Assembly: GCF_017813395.1 (NCBI RefSeq)
Contig: NZ_JAGIZB010000003.1
Location: forward strand, 186,001 to 250,000
Length of the DNA stretch: 64,000 nucleotides
Direction of reading: 5' to 3'
From: Pararoseomonas baculiformis
GTDB lineage: Bacteria > Pseudomonadota > Alphaproteobacteria > Acetobacterales > Acetobacteraceae
Of this stretch, positions 9,586 through 16,399 are shown piece after piece. Every line of letters begins with the position of its first letter. Positions within the stretch are counted from its first letter, which is position 1. Made by a program: the position numbers and the translations under genes. The notes beneath the pieces are model-generated. The model ran no database searches, was not told the origin of the DNA, and saw only the letters and a list, made by a program, of their open reading frames with translations.

Positions 9586-10391
9586 GCCGCCACCGCCTCC
9601 GCCTTCGTGGGGTCATCCTCCTCCCCCAGATAGGCCCGGCGCACATCGGGATGGGCCATGACCTCCTCGGGGCGGCCCTCCGTGAGCTTGCGCCCGAAAT
9701 CCAGCACCATCACGCGGTGGGATATGTCCATAACCACTCCCATGTCGTGCTCGATCATCAGGATGGTCATGCCCCATTCCTCGTTGAGATCGAGGATGGT
9801 GCGCGCCATGTCCTCCTTCTCCTCGAGGTTCATGCCGGCCATGGGCTCGTCCAGAAGAATAAGCTTCGGGCGCAGCGCGACCGCGCGTGCCAGTTCCACG
9901 CGCTTTCGCAGGCCGTAGGAGAGCGTGCCGGCCTGTGCCTTGCGGATATGCTGGATCTCGAGGAAATCGATGATCTCCTCCACCTCACGCCGGTGTTCCA
10001 GCTCCTCGCGCTGTGCGCCGCCCATCCAGTAGGCCATGCCGCGCAGGAAGCCCGACTTCAGCAGGTGATGGCGGCCGACCATGATGTTGTCGAGCACGCT
10101 CATATGGCCGAACAGGGCGAGGTTCTGGAAGGTCCGGCCGATACCGAGCGCGGCGCGCCGGTTGGGCCGCATTCGCGTGATGTCTTGCCCATCGAACAGG
10201 ACCCGCCCCTCGGTCGGGCGGTAGCGGCCGGAGACGCAGTTGACCATGGAGGTCTTGCCCGCGCCGTTCGGGCCGATGATCGAGAACACCTCGCCGCGGT
10301 TCACGGCGAAGGACACATCCGTCAGCGCCCTGATCCCGCCGAAGCGCAGGGACACGGATTCCGCCTGCAGGATTGGCGCATGCTCGCCCAC
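9582..10391 (-). CDS. livG: Branched-chain-type ABC transporter ATP-binding protein LivG
   Basis: First gene of the minus-strand operon and the second ATPase of the importer. 269 residues. Walker A GPNGAGKTS starts at about residue 40, the signature is LSYGLRKRVELARAV and Walker B is LILLDEPMAGM. The C-terminal extension EVMAHPDVRRAYLGEE is the BCA_ABC_TP_C motif typical of LivG. The LSYGLRKR form of the signature is the one usually seen in LivG proteins next to acyl-CoA synthetases. The operon promoter should lie in the 95 bp between this start and the GDPD stop, where an AT-rich inverted repeat is found. Confidence 0.93.
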   Translation of the reverse strand: MGEHAPILQAESVSLRFGGIRALTDVSFAVNRGEVFSIIGPNGAGKTSMVNCVSGRYRPTEGRVLFDGQDITRMRPNRRAALGIGRTFQNLALFGHMSVLDNIMVGRHHLLKSGFLRGMAYWMGGAQREELEHRREVEEIIDFLEIQHIRKAQAGTLSYGLRKRVELARAVALRPKLILLDEPMAGMNLEEKEDMARTILDLNEEWGMTILMIEHDMGVVMDISHRVMVLDFGRKLTEGRPEEVMAHPDVRRAYLGEEDDPTKAEAVAA

Positions 10392-10397
10392 CCAGAC

Positions 10398-10427
10398 GCT
10401 CCCTCAATACTTATCGTTAAAGGGAGC
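10398..10427. promoter_or_regulatory. Inverted repeat with AT-rich core upstream of livG operon
   Basis: GCTCCCT (10398-10404) and AGGGAGC (10421-10427) form a perfect 7-bp inverted repeat around a 16-nt AT-rich core, an exception in this GC-rich sequence. It begins 7 bp upstream of the livG start on the minus strand. It could be a repressor operator, a hairpin in the leader, or part of the promoter. The core contains TATC/TAAC strings that could act as a -10 element. Nothing here identifies the regulator. Confidence 0.4.
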
Positions 10428-10486
10428 ATGGGGGCCCTACATCGCCCCGGCAAGGGCCTTCTGGGCGGGCGGCAGGCTGCGTGGTC

Positions 10487-11215
10487 CTAGCCGCGCATGG
10501 AAAGCGCCAGGACCGGGTCGTCCGTGGCCACCGCGTCCGGCGCCAGCGCAAGCATCCGCGCGATGCTGGCCTCGTGGTTCACGCCCCAGGCACCCACCCG
10601 GAGACCGGCACCGCGCAGGCTGCCCAGCAGGGCCCCGTCCATCGCGGACTCATGTGTCTCCACCATCGAGACCCCGGCCCGCCGCGCAACCGCCAGCACG
10701 CCCTCCAGGCCGATATAGCGGAGCATGGGCGGGGAGAAGAGCCAAGCCACGTTGCGCAGCCCACCGGCCTGCACGGCGGCGGCGGCAATCTCCGCCTCGA
10801 AGACGATGATCTCGGTGCGGGCGCGCAGGCCGAACCGATCCAGCGCGTCGAGCACCGCGGCGAGCAGCGCGGGATCTGGCCGGCCATGCCGGTCCGCCTT
10901 TAGCTCGACCTGCAGTCCAGCCCGGCTGGGCGCGACGAGCGCGAGAAGATCTGCCAGGCGCGGCGGCGCCTCGCCGCCAGCGCCGATCAGCCTCACCCCG
11001 GCCAGTTCGGCCGCGCTCCGCTCGGCCAGGGCGCCGCGGGCGTTGGTGGTGCGGTCCAGCGTGGCATCGTGCAGGACCATCGGCTCCCCATCCGCCGAGA
11101 GATGCACGTCGCACTCCAGGGCGTCCACCCCGGCCGCGATGGCTTGGCGGAACGCCATCATGCTGTTTTCGGGCCACAAAATGGCGCCGCCACGATGAGC
11201 GATGATCTCGGTCAT
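10487..11215 (-). CDS. ugpQ: Glycerophosphodiester phosphodiesterase
   Basis: Hydrolyses glycerophosphodiesters to glycerol-3-phosphate and an alcohol, probably in the cytoplasm since no signal peptide is seen. 242 residues from ATG 11215, the usual size of UgpQ-type enzymes. The GDPD signature is complete: AHRGG at residues 6-10 (catalytic His), PENSM, ALECDVHLSADGEPMVLHD (metal-binding Glu/Asp and second His). A longer open frame to 11620 exists, but its extra N-terminus is unlike the family, and ATG 11215 gives the canonical MTEIIAHRGG start. A ugpBAEC importer is present 28 kb away and could use the same pathway. Gene symbol by function, not by linkage. Confidence 0.9.
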   Translation of the reverse strand: MTEIIAHRGGAILWPENSMMAFRQAIAAGVDALECDVHLSADGEPMVLHDATLDRTTNARGALAERSAAELAGVRLIGAGGEAPPRLADLLALVAPSRAGLQVELKADRHGRPDPALLAAVLDALDRFGLRARTEIIVFEAEIAAAAVQAGGLRNVAWLFSPPMLRYIGLEGVLAVARRAGVSMVETHESAMDGALLGSLRGAGLRVGAWGVNHEASIARMLALAPDAVATDDPVLALSMRG

Positions 11216-11342
11216 TTCGGTTTCCGCTTGATCTGCACAAGGCGCGCTGAGATTGGTAGAAGGGTGCGCGGGCACCACCGGCCTTCTACGGCCAGGGCCG
11301 GTGCCCGGGAAGCCAGCAGCCATTTCCTGACGGACCCCAGCC

Positions 11343-11630
11343 ATGACCTTATGCCTCGTCCTGCACGACCTGCCCGAGGGCGGCGCGGAGGCCATGGAGG
11401 CCTCCATCTGGGAGCTGAGCGAAAGCCACTGCATGGTGAAGGGCGCGATGCTGGTGGATACCAGCGTGTCGCCGAAATACCTGCTTTCCCATATCCGGGG
11501 CGCGCTCTCGCGGGCGGGCCTGGAGGGGAAGCTCCTGGTCACGCATGTAACGACGGACGTGCACATGTCCGGGCTCGACCGTGACATTGAAGGCTGGATC
11601 CAGGGCAGCCTGAAGGCCAATGCCGATTAG
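11343..11630 (+). CDS. Small conserved-looking hypothetical protein (95 aa)
   Basis: No function recognised. A compact soluble protein with no signal peptide or membrane segment. It has a mixed alpha/beta look: a hydrophobic first strand (MTLCLVLHDLP), an acidic middle, and a C-terminal amphipathic helix (GLDRDIEGWIQGSLKA). Coding is supported by the absence of competing frames, low-complexity-free composition and a compact fit: it is divergent from the GDPD gene (127-bp gap) and ends 9 bp from the convergent nucleoside hydrolase. The ribosome site is weak. Could be a small regulatory or binding protein. Confidence 0.6.
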   Translation: MTLCLVLHDLPEGGAEAMEASIWELSESHCMVKGAMLVDTSVSPKYLLSHIRGALSRAGLEGKLLVTHVTTDVHMSGLDRDIEGWIQGSLKANAD

Positions 11631-11639
11631 CGGTGGCCC

Positions 11640-12566
11640 TTAGGGCAGCCGCGCCAGGCGCTGCCCGAGAAGAGCGAAGAAACCATCTCCATCCAGGACC
11701 TCGGGCAGGGTCACGTCAGGGGATGTGGGCGTGCGGCTCCAGCGATCGATATGGGTCCGGCCGCGCCCGGGCCCGTCACCGCATTCCACCTCCACAGCCG
11801 CCTTCCCAGCATGGAAAAGGTCAGGCGCCACCAGCCAGCCGACGGCGCAGGGATCATGCAGTGGATGCCCCTCCCCGCCCATCCGGCGTGAGGGCGGCAC
11901 GGCGGCCAGGATATCGCAGGCGGCCCGAAGGCAGGCGCCGCCGCCAAGGCCGCGCATCGCCGCGATCCGCGCGGGCGTGACCAGCGCCTGGGCCGTCAGC
12001 TCAAGCGTGACCAGGGTCACGGGGCATCCGGAGCGAAGGAGGATGTCCAGCGCCTCGGGATCGCTCGCCGCGTTGAACTCGGCCGAGGGCGTCCAGTTCC
12101 CCTCGCCCCAGGCTCCGGACATGAGGACGATTTCCGACACCCGGTCCGACAGCGCGGGTTCCGTCGCCAGAGCCAGGGCCAGGTTGGTCGCGGGCCCGAT
12201 TCCGACCAGGGTGAAGCTTCCTGGCCGCGCCGTGCGGATCGCGTCGGCTGCCACGGCCTCCACGGGGGATGGACCCTGCGGCAGCACGATCCCTGCCAGC
12301 CCATCTGGCCCATGCACCACGCCATCACCCATGAAGCCGCCGCGCAGGGGCCGCTCAGCGCCGGGCACCACCGGCACCACCGCCCCGGCCAGCCCGACCA
12401 CAGCGCAGGCGTTCTCCAGGGTGCGTGCCAGCCCGGCATTGCCGCCCGCCACCGTCACCATGCGCAGGTCGATCTCCGGCGAGGCGAGGGCCAGCCACAG
12501 GGCGAACGCGTCATCCGTGCCGGGGTCGCAATCCAGGATCACCGGGCGCCGCAGGCTTCCGCTCAT
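11640..12566 (-). CDS. Inosine/uridine-preferring nucleoside hydrolase family protein
   Basis: Calcium-dependent N-ribohydrolase of the IunH/RihA fold, releasing a base and ribose from nucleosides. 308 residues, normal length. The defining Asp cluster DCDPGTDDA is at residues 12-20, and the catalytic HDPCAVGWL histidine/aspartate motif lies near residue 235. There is no signal peptide, so it is cytoplasmic. It is a single gene, convergent with the small hypothetical protein and followed upstream by a long gene-poor stretch. Substrate preference (purine, pyrimidine, or a queuosine-type nucleoside) cannot be decided from the motifs. Confidence 0.92.
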   Translation of the reverse strand: MSGSLRRPVILDCDPGTDDAFALWLALASPEIDLRMVTVAGGNAGLARTLENACAVVGLAGAVVPVVPGAERPLRGGFMGDGVVHGPDGLAGIVLPQGPSPVEAVAADAIRTARPGSFTLVGIGPATNLALALATEPALSDRVSEIVLMSGAWGEGNWTPSAEFNAASDPEALDILLRSGCPVTLVTLELTAQALVTPARIAAMRGLGGGACLRAACDILAAVPPSRRMGGEGHPLHDPCAVGWLVAPDLFHAGKAAVEVECGDGPGRGRTHIDRWSRTPTSPDVTLPEVLDGDGFFALLGQRLARLP

Positions 12567-13705
12567 GCCGCAAGCGCCGCCGCGGCCGGGCTGCAGAACC
12601 AGCCGGCGCCGCAGCCTGGGCGCGTCCGGCGCGCCTGCAGGCCGGGCCCGGGGTGAAGGTGCCGGTTCCCCAGCGAGGTCGGCATCCTCTCGGCCAATGG
12701 CTGCGGGGCCTGTGCGCGGGGCATGGGAAGGGCACTCCGTTGCGGGGGCGGCCGGCGAAGATGCCAGCCGCCACCCTTCTCGACCAGACGCCGCCAGGGC
12801 CGCAGACCCGCCTCATCTGCACTTGGCAGCGTAGCGGGCGCGTGGGCCGGAATTCTTGCCAAAGCGGGTCGCGGCGGCAGCCCGTTTCGTTCGCCGCAGC
12901 GGGATCCAGGCTCAACGAACGAATCAGAGTCGTCTCAATAATGGAGGCGGTTGCAGCGACTTGGGATCATGCCGTAAAGCGACACGACGGCTCTTCCCGT
13001 CCGATGCCGTCAGCTATGTTGCCGGAGCCCCCCTCAACAATGCCATCCGCCCTCGCAGGATCGTCGAAGCCTGTTTGCGGCGCGTCGAAGGGCCCGCGCC
13101 TTGATTCGAAGGCTTCCGCGCCGAGTGGAAGCCGCCGGATCTCATGAAGAACGCGGGCCAGCGGAGCCGATGGCGCATTCGGGAGGGTATTCCGGCAGCA
13201 GCGCCCGACGAGCATCTCCGGCGTGATAGGCGGAATGATCATCGCCGATCCGTTCCATGCCTGAACCAGTGTGAGGGCCTGTGGGCGGGGCGCAGAACGT
13301 TCCGGAGCCTCGGTGCCACTCTGTTACCGCCCCGCCTGCGCTCGCGCGCTCCTGCCGGGACACTCTCCTCCCCTCCGACGCGCCACCCCGCTCTCGACGG
13401 GGGCGGCCCATTGCTGAGATGCGGCTTTTTCATCGCGGTCCGCCCGGAATCTTTCGCGCATCGTCCCCCGGCGGATCGGGCATCTGGCGGCTCACGCAAT
13501 CGCGATCTAAAGCCCGTTCAGGCAGTCACCTGGATGTCTGGGGAGGTTGCCGTGTGCCGCAGCGCCCCTGGCATGCGGCACACGGGATCACCGGCTTTGC
13601 GACACGGGCCATCAGGAAGCCCGGCAGGGGAGAACAGAGAATGGCGGGGGTGAGCGGCCCTGAGGGGCAGCCCGGCGGCCGATGCGCGGGGGCACGGTCC
13701 GCGCC
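12567..13705. other. Gene-poor stretch (about 1.1 kb) between nucleoside hydrolase and MBOAT gene
   Basis: No convincing gene. Short frames on both strands have arginine/proline-rich or shuffled compositions and no recognisable domains. Structural elements seen are an 8-bp inverted repeat TTCGTTCG/CGAACGAA (12886-12893 and 12916-12923), a 7-bp repeat GGCTTCC/GGAAGCC (13111-13117 and 13127-13133) and a perfect 12-bp inverted repeat at 13550-13585. Local GC is lower around 12880-13020. It may be a regulatory region for the acetylation locus plus decayed sequence. Confidence 0.6.
13550..13585. promoter_or_regulatory. Perfect 12-bp inverted repeat upstream of MBOAT gene
   Basis: CCGTGTGCCGCA at 13550-13561 is exactly complementary to TGCGGCACACGG at 13574-13585, with a 12-nt spacer. 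It lies about 120 bp before the MBOAT start. The spacing of about two helical turns centre to centre suits an operator for a dimeric regulator; as RNA it would form a stable hairpin. No T-run follows, so a simple intrinsic terminator is less likely. Confidence 0.5.
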
Positions 13706-15127
13706 ATGATTTTCGCCTCTTTTGAGTTCCTCTGCCTGTTCCTGCCGCTGTTCTTCGCGGCGTACTTCCTCACGCCCTTCCGGCACCGGAACTGGACGAT
13801 TCTGCTCCTCTCCTGGGCCTTTTACGCCTGGTGGCGGGTGGACTTCCTGTTCCTGCTGATCTTCTGCACGGTGTTCACCTTCTACACCGTGCGCTGGATG
13901 GATCAGGTCGGGCCCAAGACTAGATTGGGAACCGGGCTCTTCATCACGGGGCTCGTCGGCAATCTCGGCGTCCTCGCTTATTTCAAGTACGCGAATTTCG
14001 GGGTCTCCGTTTTCAACGACCTCCGCTCCGCGGCCGGTCTGGCGCCGATGCCCTGGGCCGAGATCATCCTGCCCATCGGCCTCTCCTTCTACGTGCTGCA
14101 ATCGGTTTCCTACCTGACCGACATCTGGCGCGGCACCGTGCCTGTGACGCGGAAGCTGCTGGACTACGCCACCTACAAGGCGATCTTCAGCCAGCTCATC
14201 GCCGGTCCGATCGTCCGCTATGCGGAGATCAAGGACGAGCTGGTCTCCCGCCCCCACAGCCTCGCGCAGTTCGGCATGGGCGCCCGGCGCTTCATGACCG
14301 GCTTCGCCATGAAGGTCTGCCTCGCGGATACGGTGGCGCTGGTGGCGGATGCCGCCTTCGCCCTACCCAACCCAACCCTCGTCGATGCCTGGACCGGGGC
14401 GGTAGCCTACACGCTGCAGCTCTATTTCGACTTCGCGGGTTATTCCGCCATGGCGATCGGCCTGGCGCTGATGATCGGCTTCCACTTCCCCGAGAACTTC
14501 AACCATCCCTATCTGGCGGGGTCGATCCAGGGCTTCTGGCAGCGCTGGCACATGACCCTGTCGCGCTTCCTGCGCGACTATCTCTACATCTCGCTCGGCG
14601 GGAACCGGAAAGGCGCCTTCCGGACCTATCTGAACCTGTTCCTCACGATGGTGATCGGAGGCTTCTGGCACGGGGCCAACTGGACCTTCATCATCTGGGG
14701 CGCGTGGCATGGCGGCTTGCTGGCGCTGCATCGGCTCTGGCAGGGCGCCGGCAACAAGCCAATGCCCTACTGGCTGGGCAATGTGCTGACCATGCTGGCC
14801 GCCATTATCGGCTGGGTGGTGTTCCGGGCGCATGACGTCGGCAACGCCTTCACCATGTATGGCGGCATGATTGGGCTCAACGGCACGGGGCTGAGCGACG
14901 CCCTGGCCTGGCAGGTCACGCCGGACCAGTGGTGGACGATGCTCATCGCCGTGGTGATCGTGTACCTGCCGCTGCTGGGCTCCCGCCTGCCTTTCCTGCG
15001 GCCACCGGAAGCCATGGGGAGCGCGTGGCGGGTCCTGTGGGTGATCGGGCCCCTTGCGGCCTTCCTGCTCGGCGTTGTGCTGCTCTACAGCCGCGCTGCC
15101 GTGCCCTTCCTCTACTTCCAGTTCTGA
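13706..15127 (+). CDS. algI: MBOAT family O-acetyltransferase, AlgI-like
   Basis: Polytopic inner-membrane protein of the membrane-bound O-acyltransferase family. AlgI-type proteins pass acetyl groups across the membrane to periplasmic acetyltransferases that decorate alginate, cellulose or other polymers. About 473 residues with about ten or more hydrophobic segments. Family signatures include YPWAEIILPIGLSFY-like region, FSQLIAGPI and FWQRWHMTLSRFLRDYLYISLGG. The catalytic segment GGFWHGANW places one His at residue 322 and a second at 335 (WGAWHGG). I chose ATG 13706, which starts directly with the first membrane helix (MIFASFEFLCLF); ATG 13682 would add eight polar residues. The AlgJ-like gene follows after 7 nt. 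Confidence 0.92.
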   Translation: MIFASFEFLCLFLPLFFAAYFLTPFRHRNWTILLLSWAFYAWWRVDFLFLLIFCTVFTFYTVRWMDQVGPKTRLGTGLFITGLVGNLGVLAYFKYANFGVSVFNDLRSAAGLAPMPWAEIILPIGLSFYVLQSVSYLTDIWRGTVPVTRKLLDYATYKAIFSQLIAGPIVRYAEIKDELVSRPHSLAQFGMGARRFMTGFAMKVCLADTVALVADAAFALPNPTLVDAWTGAVAYTLQLYFDFAGYSAMAIGLALMIGFHFPENFNHPYLAGSIQGFWQRWHMTLSRFLRDYLYISLGGNRKGAFRTYLNLFLTMVIGGFWHGANWTFIIWGAWHGGLLALHRLWQGAGNKPMPYWLGNVLTMLAAIIGWVVFRAHDVGNAFTMYGGMIGLNGTGLSDALAWQVTPDQWWTMLIAVVIVYLPLLGSRLPFLRPPEAMGSAWRVLWVIGPLAAFLLGVVLLYSRAAVPFLYFQF

Positions 15128-15134
15128 GGCGCCC

Positions 15135-16271
15135 ATGACCGAGAGCACCTGGAAGAACGCCCATGCCGCCGCCGTCCTGCAGGGCGCGGCGGCGGTGGTC
15201 CTGCTGGGGATCGGGGCATGGCAGGGTCTGTCGGCCCTATCGAGCCCGCAGGGATGGCAGCGCCTCGAATCCAACCTGACGCCGAGTGCCTTCCTCTCGG
15301 GCCGGCTGACCGGCGCCGTGAACCAGGTGCTGGCCCACCAGTTGCCAGCCGACCCGTTGCTGCGGGGCGCGGGGGCCGCCTTCCGCTACAATCTTTTCGG
15401 ATCGGGTGGCCCGCAGGTGCGGGTGGGATGCGGCGAGACGCTGTTCCTGACCGAGGAACTGCGCCCCTGGCCCGGCGCGGAGCAGGCCATGGCGGAACGC
15501 GCCGACGGCGTCCTCCGGCTGCGCGAGGCCCTCGGCGCACGGGGCATCCAGCTCTCCGTGGCGGTGGTGCCGGACAAGGCGCGGGTCCAGGCGGCGGCGC
15601 TCTGCGGGGCGCCACGCTCCTCGCAATCCGCGGACCGGTACGACACCTTTGTCCAGCTGCTCCAGGGCCGCGGCGTGCAGCCGATCAGCCTCCTGCCGCC
15701 GCTCTCCGAGCAGGAGGCCCGTGGCAGCGCCTATTACCGGACCGACACCCACTGGAACCAGCAGGGTGCCCGCGCTGCAGCCGTCGCCATCGCGCGCTCG
15801 CTCGAAGCGGCGCCACTCAGCCGTGAAGACAGCTTCCGCACCACGGCCGCAGCGGAGCAGACCGAGGGCCCAGGCGACCTGTTGAGGCTGACGAGCCTTG
15901 ACCAGGTGCCCGCGCCGCTGCGCCCACGCCCCGACCATCAGCACCTCGAGCGGACAGAAGCCGCCGGGGAGCAGGGCGGCGGACTTCTCGACGAGGCCCG
16001 TGCCCCGGAGGTTGCGCTGATCGGGTCCTCCTACTCGGTGAACGCAAATTTCCACGGCGCCCTCCAGGAGGCGTTGCGCAGTGCTGTCCTGAATGCGGCG
16101 ACCGCTGGCGGCGGCTTCTCGGGCAGCGCGATCAGCTATTTCGCCGGGGAGTCCTTCCGCCAGTCAGCACCGCGTCTGGTCATCTGGGAAATTCCTGAGC
16201 GGGTGGTCGCCCAACCGATCACCGAGGCGGAGCGCCGTTTCATCCTGAGCCCTGGAGTGGAGGGTCGGTGA
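15135..16271 (+). CDS. AlgJ/AlgX-like SGNH O-acetyltransferase
   Basis: Periplasmic or membrane-anchored acetyltransferase expected to place acetyl groups supplied by the MBOAT partner onto a polysaccharide. About 378 residues from ATG 15135. One N-terminal hydrophobic segment (AAAVVLLGIGAWQGLSAL) can act as a signal anchor. The SGNH-like catalytic elements of AlgJ/AlgX are present: DTHW with Asp204 and His206, and GSSYS at 297-301 carrying the nucleophile. The conserved VVPDKARV strand precedes them. It begins 7 nt after the MBOAT stop, so the two are co-transcribed. A second, diverged copy of this family lies at 19939-20934 on the other strand. Confidence 0.85.
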   Translation: MTESTWKNAHAAAVLQGAAAVVLLGIGAWQGLSALSSPQGWQRLESNLTPSAFLSGRLTGAVNQVLAHQLPADPLLRGAGAAFRYNLFGSGGPQVRVGCGETLFLTEELRPWPGAEQAMAERADGVLRLREALGARGIQLSVAVVPDKARVQAAALCGAPRSSQSADRYDTFVQLLQGRGVQPISLLPPLSEQEARGSAYYRTDTHWNQQGARAAAVAIARSLEAAPLSREDSFRTTAAAEQTEGPGDLLRLTSLDQVPAPLRPRPDHQHLERTEAAGEQGGGLLDEARAPEVALIGSSYSVNANFHGALQEALRSAVLNAATAGGGFSGSAISYFAGESFRQSAPRLVIWEIPERVVAQPITEAERRFILSPGVEGR

Positions 16272-16399
16272 GCGACATGGCCCCTCCATACGGCGACAGG
16301 ATGCCCGCCCCTGCGCTCCGGAACAGGTGGACGCCGCGGCTCATTCGCTGGTCTGCTGGGCTGGCTTCTCCTATATCTGAGACATTGAAGGAGCATGGC

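Noticed and set aside
11216-11620. N-terminal extension of the glycerophosphodiesterase frame
   Set aside because: The extra residues lack similarity to the family and overlap a small plus-strand gene; ATG 11215 gives the canonical start.
13526-14257. Minus-strand frame overlapping the MBOAT gene start
   Set aside because: Glu/Arg/Gly-rich shadow of the membrane protein's other strand; no motif or ribosome site.
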